The notes under the pieces: generated by a model
What the model was told of the DNA's origin: nothing
The model's database searches: none
Seen by the model: the letters and a program-made list of their open reading frames with translations, nothing else
Part shown: one piece after another, positions 9,413-17,453 of the stretch
Numbering within the stretch: position 1 is the stretch's first letter
How the letters are laid out: each line of letters opens with the position of its first letter
Translations under genes and position numbers: made by a program
Source of the DNA: Anabaena subtropica FACHB-260
GTDB lineage: Bacteria; Cyanobacteriota; Cyanobacteriia; Cyanobacteriales; Nostocaceae
DNA: 64,000 nt
Direction: 5' to 3'
Assembly (NCBI RefSeq): GCF_014697105.1
Contig: NZ_JACJRF010000010.1
Span: 62,001 to 126,000, forward strand

Positions 9413-9676
9413 TTATCCGTGAGAAATTACAAAATCAACGTGATCAGCAAATTCATCTAAAATTCCAAACGGATCGGGAATGTCGTAATACTCCATCTTG
9501 TCCAAGTATTCAACCGTGTCAATTTTCCCGGTTAACCAATCTCTACCCGCTTGATTGACGGCAAGCATACCCTGAAACTCAGCCTCAGAGCAGTTGCCAT
9601 CAACGTCAACAGATAGCAGGTCAAGTGTGTCATCTGGAATCCAAATAATACCAGTGCGTTCTGCTATCTTGCTCAT
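9413..9676 (-). CDS. hypothetical acidic protein (87 residues)
   Basis: An 87-residue, strongly acidic protein (many Asp and Glu) beginning MSKIAERTGIIWIPDD and ending with ILDEFADHVDFVISHG. The start codon overlaps the upstream stop (TAATG at 9674-9678), which indicates translational coupling with the 192-residue protein. Acidic small proteins next to structural genes can be chaperones or adaptors, but I see no family match. Confidence 0.65.
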   Translation of the reverse strand: MSKIAERTGIIWIPDDTLDLLSVDVDGNCSEAEFQGMLAVNQAGRDWLTGKIDTVEYLDKMEYYDIPDPFGILDEFADHVDFVISHG

Positions 9677-10254
9677 TAGCCCTCAGGTGTGAATCTGGCC
9701 CGATTCTTACCACTGTTTCCTTCGATAAAGGTGGCATAAGCTGATTCACCTTTGATAGCCAGGACGGCAGCGTCGTAAGCTTGCCCACCTGCATTTTGAC
9801 CAAATGCACAGGTGACAGAATCTACATCTGGTTTAGAGTATGAAGCGCCAGTAATCCGACTATTTTTCTTGCCACCGGGTATAACAGCCGTTAAAGTTAG
9901 CTTGGCAAAATTAAATTTAGTCGTCTCAATCAGAATTGGCGTGGTTAATGCTGCAAATTCTGTTGCAGTGGTGGTGTAGTTGGAAAGCAATCCCCTGAGA
10001 ACCGATGCTGTACCAGAACCTTGACCGGTCTGTCCGTCTTTAATCAGTCGAGCCGGTACATAAACTTTCGTGTTGCCAGCTGTGCCAAATGGTGAGACGT
10101 AACCTTTTTCTCTTTCTGTCTTCACCCGCTTGGTTTCATCGGTGATCAGAGCGTATGCAGCTTGTCTTTGGTCTGGAGTCATTGCCAGCCAAGCCTTATA
10201 TTTATCAAATCGTGCTTTTCTGGACTCGTAGCGCTGGAGGTCTCTAAAACCCAT
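9676..10254 (-). CDS. hypothetical protein, possible structural subunit (192 residues)
   Basis: A 192-residue protein with a charged helical N-terminus (MGFRDLQRYESRKARFDKY, TPDQRQAAYALITDETKR) and a beta-rich Gly/Ala/Thr C-terminal half (KFNFAKLTLTAVIPGGKKNS, AFGQNAGGQAYDAAVLAIKG). An N-terminal helical arm plus a beta-rich body occurs in many virion subunits, so it is one candidate for the main building block of the left-arm structure. That is inference from composition only. It is preceded by a 120-base gap, the longest in the module, so it may have its own promoter. Confidence 0.65.
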   Translation of the reverse strand: MGFRDLQRYESRKARFDKYKAWLAMTPDQRQAAYALITDETKRVKTEREKGYVSPFGTAGNTKVYVPARLIKDGQTGQGSGTASVLRGLLSNYTTTATEFAALTTPILIETTKFNFAKLTLTAVIPGGKKNSRITGASYSKPDVDSVTCAFGQNAGGQAYDAAVLAIKGESAYATFIEGNSGKNRARFTPEG

Positions 10255-10374
10255 GATTTTTATTGGTGATGGTTACAGTTTTCACCAACTCTAGCCCGTT
10301 AAAATCCTTAGAATTTTCCACCGAAACCTTATAGGTTTTTAGCTTTATTTTCTACAGGAGTTATTTATCTAACG

Positions 10375-11235
10375 TCAGGGATATTTGACTAATGACTGAT
10401 TCCTGAGGGTTGTATCTATCAAAAATATAGGTGGTACAAGATTTCCCAAAGAAATGTAAGCGCTTCTAAATCGCAGGATTGCCACAGGTCGATAACGCCG
10501 ATTTTGCACCTGTTTACCCAAAACCGTGACTTTACCTGCTGTAACCGTTGTTGTGCTGGGTTTGTCTGGGTCGTTGACGATCAGTTTGTCTGTTTTGAAG
10601 GGTACATCAATGACGTTGCAAATTTTTTGATAAATTTCCACACCCTCGGCACGACTATTGACTAACAAGTAATTACCTTTAGCAAATCCATTTTCCGGAT
10701 CTGTGTAGGATGCTGATTTATTCCCCGTAGTGTAGGTTATGCCCCTACTGGCTGATAAAAACTGACTTTTAACCTCATTAGCCAGTTCTGTCATGTTTGC
10801 CTTGCTAATGGCTGGCTTGGAGCTACCGTCATCGTCTCCAGCTATGCAAGAGAATTTCATTAACCTAACTGATTTCTCATGCTGTATTGGTGATTCTTCA
10901 GGGGGTGAGGCTGATTCATCCTGAGTAAATACAAAGAATAATTGTGGATGACCCGCAACGCCAGGAGCATTATCAAACTTACTCCCATAAAAAACAGCTA
11001 AATTTTTACGTCCATAGCCGATAACATTGTAAAAAAGGTCTGACCGCATCCAAGATGCGTACACATTATCATTATCTAACGCACGACAAGCTAATTTTAG
11101 AGATGGTCTAACCCCTGATAAATCTCCATTGCCTTGAACATCTCTAAAATATCTATCAACCCGGCGATTGTGTTCTTGATTCCATGTTTTTTGTAGATGC
11201 TCAATATTGTCAAAGCCTTCTGGTAAATCTGTCAT
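10375..11235 (-). CDS. hypothetical protein of the left-arm module (286 residues)
   Basis: A soluble 286-residue protein without recognised motifs. The N-terminal third is helical and basic (NIEHLQKTWNQEHNRRVDRYF), the middle has a beta-rich YGRKNLAVFYGSKF and HPQLFFVFTQDE stretch, and the C-terminus is beta-rich. I take the ATG at 11235 because it overlaps the TGA of the upstream 839-residue gene (TGATG), which implies coupled translation. Proteins of this size after a tape measure in tailed phages are often distal tail or baseplate parts; here that is only positional reasoning. Confidence 0.65.
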   Translation of the reverse strand: MTDLPEGFDNIEHLQKTWNQEHNRRVDRYFRDVQGNGDLSGVRPSLKLACRALDNDNVYASWMRSDLFYNVIGYGRKNLAVFYGSKFDNAPGVAGHPQLFFVFTQDESASPPEESPIQHEKSVRLMKFSCIAGDDDGSSKPAISKANMTELANEVKSQFLSASRGITYTTGNKSASYTDPENGFAKGNYLLVNSRAEGVEIYQKICNVIDVPFKTDKLIVNDPDKPSTTTVTAGKVTVLGKQVQNRRYRPVAILRFRSAYISLGNLVPPIFLIDTTLRNQSLVKYP

Positions 11236-13754
11236 CAATCCTCTCCATCAAATAAATCTGAAAAATCAAAGCTTAATGGTTGAGATACAGTTTTATTTGT
11301 AGTTTCTTGGGCTTTTAGCTCATCTGGTTCTGGTGTTTCTTGAGGCTTATTCTCGGGCTTGTTATCTTCTTTAATGGCTTTAACAAAATCTGTAGATGCT
11401 GTTGTAAATTCAGTGGTGGCATTTAATATATCTAGTGGAACTTGTGTCACCATTTGAATCGTTGATGCTCCATTCTGCAATCCTTCTAAGAATTTAGTCA
11501 CCCGATTAAATTTTGGTTGGGGGTTCATCCAGCCATAAGCATTCTCAAGGATAATTCCACCTTTTTTTAGAGCGTTTCCAATTCTTCCCGTGTAGGCTGC
11601 TATCAATTCATTTGCTTGTAGAATAGTTTGCGAGAGATTTAAAAAACTATTTAGTACATTAGTTGTAGCTTGGTAAATTCGATTTGCTTTAGCAAAAGCC
11701 TCTGACATTTGTTGATAATTCTCTGCACCTACAATTCCTTTAACTAAATTCTCTACAGTGCTATTTATTAACTGACTTACATCAATAGCGCTACCATTTT
11801 CGTCTTTAATTCCTATTAGTTGCAATACATTACCTAATGCACTACCAAGCGTTAAACCGATATCATTTGAAAGTTGGAAAGAATTATGTACTGTTGCTGC
11901 AAATGTAAGAATGTTAAGTAATTTATCGAGTTGTAACCATTTAGAAATTCGTCCTAAGTTCCCACTAATACCGCCGGGTACTTGGTCGCCCAGTTTGTTA
12001 TTTATGATAGGCAATAAAGCTAAATCTGCTGCGTTACTAGCAGTATTCAAAGCATTAAGCACCGCATTTGTATTTTGATTATTGTTTCCAGATACAGCGC
12101 CTACAGCATCATCTATTGCTTTTTTACCGCATCCAGTTTGCAAATTACGACACATAGCCGCACCTGTGGCAGTTCCTATTTGATCTATCGTTGGAATGCT
12201 GGGTCTGATTAAATCAGCAGCCCTACCAGCTATTAACGGTATCCCGGCAATTGTGGGGATAATTGAATCAATTTTGGGTACTAAACTGTCTATTTTTCTC
12301 TCTACTCTGGTATCCACCGTTTCACGTTCCCTTATCTTTGTTTCTAGCGGTGTTATTCTGCTGTTTACTGTGGTTGTAATCTGTTGTGTTTTTGTATTTA
12401 ATGCCTGTTCGTTGCTCCTGATAAATTCACTAAATCGTTGTTCGTTGTTGAGCTTTGATAGCCTGTCAAACTCTTTTAAGTCGGCATCAAACTTTTTACT
12501 AAGGTTGCTTAAGCTAAGGTCACGTATTCCTAAATCCTTAGCGTTCTGTGCAACAATTTCATTAAACTTTCTGTCCAAGTCATTCTTGCTAACTAGGTCA
12601 GGAAAAACATTTCTTTTATTAACGTCTTGGATTGCTTGATCTGCCTTACGTTCGGCACTAGCAGCAGTACCCGCAACAGCTTTGATACTATTCCCCAGCG
12701 TGATGTCAGTCGTCTGAAGGTTTTCTTGTTGCCTCAATACACCAGATAAAATACTGCCTAGCCTATCAAGTTGTTGCTTCAGTAAGTTGTTGTCACTTCG
12801 TATATTTGTTGTAACGCTGTTTTCAATTGCTCTTGTGTCAACTGGTGCAGGTGGTCTAATACTATTCACCTGTTGCCTCACAGAATTAATATCACTCTGC
12901 ACCCTGCTAACTGCGCTATTAATAGCACTTTGTACAGTGCTACTCACGGCATTAGAAGTATTGGAAATACCTCTTAAAGCATCGGTAATTTGTGTTCTTA
13001 TCGACTGCTGCACAGATGTTATTTCCTGCCTAATTTTTGTCGCTGTTCCCCTACTTTCAGCCAGTACATCATTCGTTCTCTTATTGGTAGCGACAATCTG
13101 ATTTTCGATTATTCTCCTACCTTGCCTCACCTCATACAGTGCATCGTTAGCCTGTTTCTTTGCTTCCCTGACAACTGTGGTATTTTGGAATATTTGTTTT
13201 GCTTGGCTACTAAGTTCTTTATCTATTTGCTGTTTGTTGTTTGTTACCTGTTTTTGTAACCCTCTAATTTGGATGCTGTTATTGATGCCACGCGTGAAAG
13301 TACTCTGTAAATCAGCTTCATTTCGTTGACCATTTCTAAGGTCAATTTCTTGTACTTGCTCTGATGTCTTTACAGCTAATATTTGAATACCCGCAAAAGC
13401 CAACGTCGATAAAATGTTTACCACACTTCCCCAACGCGGATTAACTTCTTTCAATGCACCTTTTTTGAGAGCATCAGTGATTTTTTGAATACCTGATACT
13501 TTCTTGGTTTGTTCTACTACTTGCTTTTGTACTGTTTTAGTAATTCGTCCAGCTTGTCCATTATTAAATTTAAAATCCTCAATAAAATATTTACTACGCT
13601 TACCTATGTCTGTTAGTCCGTTAGCAAATTCCTTGCTTCCCTTAGCAGCAGTAAATATAGGTTTTAAAGGTTTTACGTTTTTTGATAATTCAGGTACTAA
13701 CTGATTCATCATCCTAGCCACTTCTAAAAAGCTAGGTTTCGTCGGCACTGACAT
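11235..13754 (-). CDS. large coiled-coil protein, tape-measure-like
   Basis: An 839-residue protein, the largest of the element. It has a helical N-terminus, a hydrophobic segment at about 111-128 (VVNILSTLAFAGIQILAV), a very long Gln/Asn/Lys-rich helical region (about 140-480, repeated patterns such as QKQVTNNKQQ and IRQEITSVQQSI), then hydrophobic Gly/Ala/Leu patches (about 490-760) and an acidic Pro-rich tail. Long coiled coils broken by membrane-active patches are the usual look of phage tape-measure proteins. No lysozyme or peptidase domain is visible. It lies 5 bases after the 94-residue coiled-coil gene and overlaps the next gene. Confidence 0.7.
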   Translation of the reverse strand: MSVPTKPSFLEVARMMNQLVPELSKNVKPLKPIFTAAKGSKEFANGLTDIGKRSKYFIEDFKFNNGQAGRITKTVQKQVVEQTKKVSGIQKITDALKKGALKEVNPRWGSVVNILSTLAFAGIQILAVKTSEQVQEIDLRNGQRNEADLQSTFTRGINNSIQIRGLQKQVTNNKQQIDKELSSQAKQIFQNTTVVREAKKQANDALYEVRQGRRIIENQIVATNKRTNDVLAESRGTATKIRQEITSVQQSIRTQITDALRGISNTSNAVSSTVQSAINSAVSRVQSDINSVRQQVNSIRPPAPVDTRAIENSVTTNIRSDNNLLKQQLDRLGSILSGVLRQQENLQTTDITLGNSIKAVAGTAASAERKADQAIQDVNKRNVFPDLVSKNDLDRKFNEIVAQNAKDLGIRDLSLSNLSKKFDADLKEFDRLSKLNNEQRFSEFIRSNEQALNTKTQQITTTVNSRITPLETKIRERETVDTRVERKIDSLVPKIDSIIPTIAGIPLIAGRAADLIRPSIPTIDQIGTATGAAMCRNLQTGCGKKAIDDAVGAVSGNNNQNTNAVLNALNTASNAADLALLPIINNKLGDQVPGGISGNLGRISKWLQLDKLLNILTFAATVHNSFQLSNDIGLTLGSALGNVLQLIGIKDENGSAIDVSQLINSTVENLVKGIVGAENYQQMSEAFAKANRIYQATTNVLNSFLNLSQTILQANELIAAYTGRIGNALKKGGIILENAYGWMNPQPKFNRVTKFLEGLQNGASTIQMVTQVPLDILNATTEFTTASTDFVKAIKEDNKPENKPQETPEPDELKAQETTNKTVSQPLSFDFSDLFDGED

Positions 13755-13759
13755 ATTCT

Positions 13760-14044
13760 TTATCCTAGAAATAGTTGTCTTATTTGTTCCAACCCAGCTT
13801 TTAAAGCGTTCCCTGTTCCATCTAATACATTTATGTATCGCTCTATCGCCGCCAATCTTCTATTAATGCTGGTGAGGTCTGTTCTATTATTAGGTTGCTG
13901 TTGTCTCTGAGCGCGTTCTAGATTGCCCATCCTTTTTTTAAGGTCGTCAATCGCTTTTTTATTTTCTTCACAGCATTTATTTTGAGCATCTATTTTCTTG
14001 GCAAGATTGGCTAATGCTCTATCAATATCTTTGCATTCTGCCAT
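13760..14044 (-). CDS. small coiled-coil protein (94 residues)
   Basis: A 94-residue, highly charged protein (DRALANLAKKIDAQNKCCEE, NKKAIDDLKKRMGNLERAQR) predicted to be one long coiled coil with a CC pair near residue 20. The start overlaps the upstream stop (TAATG at 14042-14046). Its place directly before the tape-measure-like gene is where tailed phages keep tail assembly chaperones, though the coiled-coil character differs from those. No family recognised. Confidence 0.65.
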   Translation of the reverse strand: MAECKDIDRALANLAKKIDAQNKCCEENKKAIDDLKKRMGNLERAQRQQQPNNRTDLTSINRRLAAIERYINVLDGTGNALKAGLEQIRQLFLG

Positions 14045-14667
14045 TATTTACCACGCACCTTTGCAGCTAAATTGTTTATTTTTGCGGCTGTACCCTGACA
14101 AGGTATACAACAGTAACCTGGGTATTTATTAGATTTACATTCAATTTGGCCAGGGGGACAGTTACCGCAAGCTACCTTAAAAGGGATAGGGCATTTTCCA
14201 CTAGCAGAAAAGATTAAGTCACCGTTAGTATTTCTTACCTCTAATCTACAAATATCCTCTGGTGGCTTATCTTCATTCGGTATAAGAATTTTCACTAGTT
14301 TTGGAGTATCGCCAGGATAATTACCCACTGCACTACCAGTAATCAGCGCTCCATTGCCATCTCTAAATTCTGCCGAATATTCAGCTATTTGTTGTCCATT
14401 GACGGTATTGATACTCCCTGTACCAGTTACTCTAAAAGCGGTCAGTTTACCTACAGCCCTAAATGGCATATCTTGTAAAGTTGTTCGGGGGTTCAAATTT
14501 GTGCTGAAGTTCCAAGCGTAAATTTCATCTTTTAGATTTGGGTTCTCTACGGGTACTACACTTACATCAATTGGTGATACTTCAGCATAAAAAATGCTAT
14601 CTTCCTTATCACCATTAGCCCTATAAATAACCTTTGGCTTGTCGCCAATTTCACAATATAAACTCAT
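14044..14667 (-). CDS. hypothetical protein with Cys-rich C-terminal domain (207 residues)
   Basis: A 207-residue protein with a beta-rich N-terminal body (about 1-145) and a compact Cys-rich module near the C-terminus: cysteines at GKCP, ACGNCPP, IECKS and YCCIPCQG within about 40 residues, followed by a basic tail (KINNLAAKVRGK). Such knots bind zinc or form disulfides in extracellular proteins. There is no signal peptide, so disulfide use would need release by lysis or another route. The gene overlaps both neighbours by 1-4 bases. Confidence 0.65.
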   Translation of the reverse strand: MSLYCEIGDKPKVIYRANGDKEDSIFYAEVSPIDVSVVPVENPNLKDEIYAWNFSTNLNPRTTLQDMPFRAVGKLTAFRVTGTGSINTVNGQQIAEYSAEFRDGNGALITGSAVGNYPGDTPKLVKILIPNEDKPPEDICRLEVRNTNGDLIFSASGKCPIPFKVACGNCPPGQIECKSNKYPGYCCIPCQGTAAKINNLAAKVRGK

Positions 14668-15683
14668 GGTGTAAATGGTAGTGAAGGAAATTTAGATTTG
14701 ATGGTTTGTATATTTGTAGAATGGTTGTTAGCTGATGGTGCTATATAGAACGGATAAACGAGTAACAAGGAAATATCACCCGCATACCTCTTGCCGTCAT
14801 CAGCAATCCTGAATCTATCCCCAGGTGTGTAAGTATTGTCTGTTCTTACTCCCTTGCTGGTGTTGTTCTGAATTACTTCATAGTTGCCATTGGTGGCGTG
14901 GATGCTAATTAAATGGCTGCCAGTGGTGGGCATACCAGGTGGGTAAGCTTCAAATCTGGAACTTCTGAAAGTACCAAAATATCCTGCTCCATTCCCACTA
15001 AATCGCCAGTAATCATCACTACTTGTAGTTTTGATTAAGTTGTACTGGTCGTCATTGTTTGGAGTAAAAACAATGTAAAGTGTTGCGCCGGTTGTACCAC
15101 CAAGAAACGGAGATAAACTTAATTCTTCAACACTTGCGCCTGAAAATCTAATAGTAGGCTTATCGTCTAAACCAGTCACAATTGCTGGAGTGTTAGTTAC
15201 TGGTGTTACTACTCGATTATTTCCTGACGTATCCGTTAGGGAACCTTCAAGCAACAGAGAAGAACCACCCGCAAAGATGCCGATGGGATTCAATTCACTT
15301 TCTATCGGATACCACCCAATAGAATCATTTATATAAATCAATCTAAAGTATTTGTTTGTTCCTTGTAGCGCCAAGTTACTACTTTGGTAAACTATGCCGT
15401 TATATGGCTTACCTTGAGTATCAATGAACGCTCTACCTGAGATATTAAAAACCTCAATCTCTCCAATACTCACTAATGGTAAAGTTATCGTGATATCGCC
15501 AGATGCCGTATCGATTAATTTATCGTAATTACTGGCCGAGTAATTAGAGATTATTGCTTTCCATTCATTCTTGCCAGCTAGTTGATTAAACCTAGCTTTG
15601 CGATAGGTATTGTCTGTAATGGACTGAAACAAAAGCAGGTCAGTTTCAGTTGGCGACCCATCAGGAAAACTCTGTATCTGCAT
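14664..15683 (-). CDS. tail-fibre-like protein with LamG/concanavalin-like C-terminal half
   Basis: A 339-residue protein. The N-terminus (SPTETDLLLFQSITDNTYRK then ARFNQL) resembles the short adaptor stretch that opens many phage fibre proteins. Residues about 130-335 look like a concanavalin/LamG sandwich: a sequence with PTIRFSGASVEEL, TGATLYIVFTPNNDDQ, SDDYWRFSGNGAGYFG, GSHLISIHATNGNYEVIQNN, and a final YAGDISLLLVYP strand typical of LamG domains. This suggests carbohydrate or surface binding. It overlaps the upstream gene by 23 bases and the downstream gene by 4. Receptor binding is inference. Confidence 0.7.
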   Translation of the reverse strand: MQIQSFPDGSPTETDLLLFQSITDNTYRKARFNQLAGKNEWKAIISNYSASNYDKLIDTASGDITITLPLVSIGEIEVFNISGRAFIDTQGKPYNGIVYQSSNLALQGTNKYFRLIYINDSIGWYPIESELNPIGIFAGGSSLLLEGSLTDTSGNNRVVTPVTNTPAIVTGLDDKPTIRFSGASVEELSLSPFLGGTTGATLYIVFTPNNDDQYNLIKTTSSDDYWRFSGNGAGYFGTFRSSRFEAYPPGMPTTGSHLISIHATNGNYEVIQNNTSKGVRTDNTYTPGDRFRIADDGKRYAGDISLLLVYPFYIAPSANNHSTNIQTIKSKFPSLPFTP

Positions 15684-16023
15684 ATTCTGTAAATTGATGA
15701 ATTATTAAACTATCTCGCACAACATACAAGCCTAATCTTTGCTCTATATATCCCCTCCAAGGTTCCATTAATAAAGTTAGGTATAAGCTTGAATTGTTAT
15801 AAGTTATTGTTCTCCATTGCGGGTCTGTTACTTTGTTTTCTTGGGGGTCTGTAAGTTCCCCTTGGAAATTCTCAAAAGCTTTTAACAGAATTGCTACTAA
15901 TAAAGATTCGGACGTGTTACTGGCTGATGGAGTTAAACCCGGAAGGTCAGATTTAGCAATGATTAAAACCTGACCATCTTGAAAAACATTAACCCCGAAT
16001 AGTTGAGCTAGGGTTAATTCCAT
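15661..16023 (-). CDS. small structural-type protein, paralogue B of a tandem pair (120 residues)
   Basis: A 120-residue protein whose first half aligns by eye with the gene just upstream: LTLAQLFG matches PTLEQVFG, IIAKSDLPGLTPSASNTSES matches ILKSNLPGLTVSASNTAEA, and LLVAILLKAFEN matches LLTGILKRAAVN. The second halves diverge. No known family comes to mind. Tandem duplication in a structural-type operon suggests two related subunits of one assembly. Confidence 0.7.
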   Translation of the reverse strand: MELTLAQLFGVNVFQDGQVLIIAKSDLPGLTPSASNTSESLLVAILLKAFENFQGELTDPQENKVTDPQWRTITYNNSSLYLTLLMEPWRGYIEQRLGLYVVRDSLIIHQFTEYADTEFS

Positions 16024-16025
16024 GT

Positions 16026-16364
16026 TTAATAGTCGTCTGGGTCAATTTCGACTGTTCCGTAAGCTTTATCAAGTTCTACACTGATGGTATTTCTGATAAA
16101 AGTTTCGGTGTTTGCGCCATTAATTCTAGTAGTGAAGCTAGGAGTAAGAGAAAGGTCAACGAATACCGATTGGTCTAGATTGGTTTCTCTGTTAGCATCG
16201 GTCAAATTAACAGCAGCGCGTTTCAAAATACCAGTTAATAAAGCTTCTGCTGTATTGCTTGCACTAACTGTTAATCCTGGAAGATTAGATTTCAGTATCG
16301 TGATGGTGGTTGCATCTTGAGTTGTGCCTGCACCAAATACCTGTTCTAAAGTTGGTTCCGCCAT
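16026..16364 (-). CDS. small structural-type protein, paralogue A, first gene of left-arm operon (112 residues)
   Basis: A 112-residue protein, first of the minus-strand run, with the same N-terminal half as its downstream neighbour (SNLPGLTVSASNTAEALLTG). The C-terminal half ends in an acidic tail (DKAYGTVEIDPDDY). It starts 217 bases from the divergent recombinase gene at 16582, so the operon promoter should lie in 16365-16581. Function unknown. Confidence 0.7.
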   Translation of the reverse strand: MAEPTLEQVFGAGTTQDATTITILKSNLPGLTVSASNTAEALLTGILKRAAVNLTDANRETNLDQSVFVDLSLTPSFTTRINGANTETFIRNTISVELDKAYGTVEIDPDDY

Positions 16365-16526
16365 TTTTCGGATTTTTAATTGAGGTGAATAAATCCGTTG
16401 TAAGCGTTAATTAAGAATCAGTAAATCTTCCAGTTTTATGTAAAACCAGAACTTACACCGATGGCGTGAAACTATTGATACATCTAGGATTAAGCAGGCT
16501 TTTGCTAATAGCTAAAAATAAAAATA

Positions 16527-16561
16527 TTCCGGTTATACCTTTGCAGTAGGCTAAACCGGAA
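16527..16561. promoter_or_regulatory. 8-bp inverted repeat just upstream of the recombinase gene
   Basis: TTCCGGTT (16527-16534) and AACCGGAA (16554-16561) form a perfect inverted repeat with a 19-base spacer, ending 20 bases before the recombinase ATG. Such a dyad next to a tyrosine recombinase can be a core recombination site, an autoregulatory operator or an mRNA hairpin that limits translation. The sequence alone does not decide. Confidence 0.45.
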
Positions 16562-16581
16562 CAAAGAGAAGGAATAGCTAA

Positions 16582-17160
16582 ATGAAAAATAATAGGAATG
16601 GACAGTCATCTGTTATCACAGATTCTGATTATTCTAAAATTCGCAAGCAAATTAAAAGTAGAAAGTACAAATTACTTTTAGACCTTGCTTGGTACACGGG
16701 TGAAAGGTGGGGGGCTTTGGTGCAATTGACAATTGCTGATTGTTATAACCCGGATGGAACCCCCAGGAGTGAAATTACTTTTAAGGCTACCACTCGCAAA
16801 GCTGGACCAGATGGCAAGCGTCAAACTCGCCAAGTGCCGATTCATCCTGTTTTGGCTGAATCGCTGCTTAATTACACTACTGAGGATTCAGTTTGGCTAT
16901 TTCCCAGTCGTGAAGGTGATAAGCCCATTTCTATTCGATGGGCTGATAAAATCTTACGCGCTGCTGTGGCGCGGGCTGGAATGGATGCTAAGGGAATCAG
17001 CACTCACAGCACCCGCCGGAGCTTCATCACCAAGTTACACGGCGCGGGGGTTGACCTTTACACGATACAGAGAATTACTGGTCATCGTGATTTGAAGTGT
17101 TTAGGACGTTATGTTGAAATTTCCGCCGATCGCATTAAGGGAGCTATCTATTCACTATGA
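16582..17160 (+). CDS. compact tyrosine recombinase/integrase
   Basis: A 192-residue protein consisting almost only of the catalytic domain of tyrosine recombinases. Visible active-site residues are Arg about 42 (GERWGALV), Lys in the beta hairpin about 68-73, His142-x-x-Arg145 (HSTRRS), His168 (ITGHRD) and the nucleophile Tyr177 (GRYVEI). The N-terminal core-binding (SAM-like) domain of usual phage integrases is missing, so length is about half of normal. The ATG follows an AGAAGGAATAGCTAA ribosome site. It overlaps the next small ORF by ATGA. It probably integrates, excises or resolves the element. Confidence 0.88.
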   Translation: MKNNRNGQSSVITDSDYSKIRKQIKSRKYKLLLDLAWYTGERWGALVQLTIADCYNPDGTPRSEITFKATTRKAGPDGKRQTRQVPIHPVLAESLLNYTTEDSVWLFPSREGDKPISIRWADKILRAAVARAGMDAKGISTHSTRRSFITKLHGAGVDLYTIQRITGHRDLKCLGRYVEISADRIKGAIYSL

Positions 17161-17324
17161 ATAAAACCGACTTGGTTTTATCCCTGGCCTATCTCATTGG
17201 CCAAATCCTTAACGGGGATATGGACGACCCGCAAACATTATCCAAGACTCTCCAAGGCATCACAGACCGCGCCTGGGAAGAATGCGAGAAGTTAGTACCA
17301 CCCTCACTCAGAATTGATCCGTGA
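17157..17324 (+). CDS. 55-residue hypothetical protein coupled to the recombinase
   Basis: The ATG at 17157 overlaps the recombinase TGA (ATGA), and the frame runs to TGA 17322-17324. The product MNKTDLVLSLAYLIGQILNG continues into an acidic helical segment with TLQGITDRAWEECEKL. The overlap implies translational coupling, so it could be a small partner or directionality factor of the recombinase; this is inference from position. A strong terminator follows 48 bases later. Confidence 0.55.
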   Translation: MNKTDLVLSLAYLIGQILNGDMDDPQTLSKTLQGITDRAWEECEKLVPPSLRIDP

Positions 17325-17371
17325 GTATATTGGTAACACGTCTAATTAGACTGTATAAGTTTTGGTACATT

Positions 17372-17411
17372 ATGCGATCGCCCTCTGCGTTCATGAGGCG
17401 ATCGCATTTTT
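17372..17411. terminator. HIP1-based hairpin terminator
   Basis: ATGCGATCGCC (17372-17382) pairs with GGCGATCGCAT (17397-17407), an 11-bp stem with T's after it. It separates the recombinase operon from the convergent gene ending at 17454 and may serve both. Confidence 0.75.
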
Positions 17412-17453
17412 CATGCTCCAAAAAACTATAGTTGCGACGAGTAGAGTGTGGAG

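Noticed and set aside
12196-13704. Several plus-strand frames opposite the tape-measure-like gene
   Set aside because: They are the complement of the long helical coding region, have Leu/Ser-rich hydrophobic products typical of shadow frames, and lack ribosome sites.
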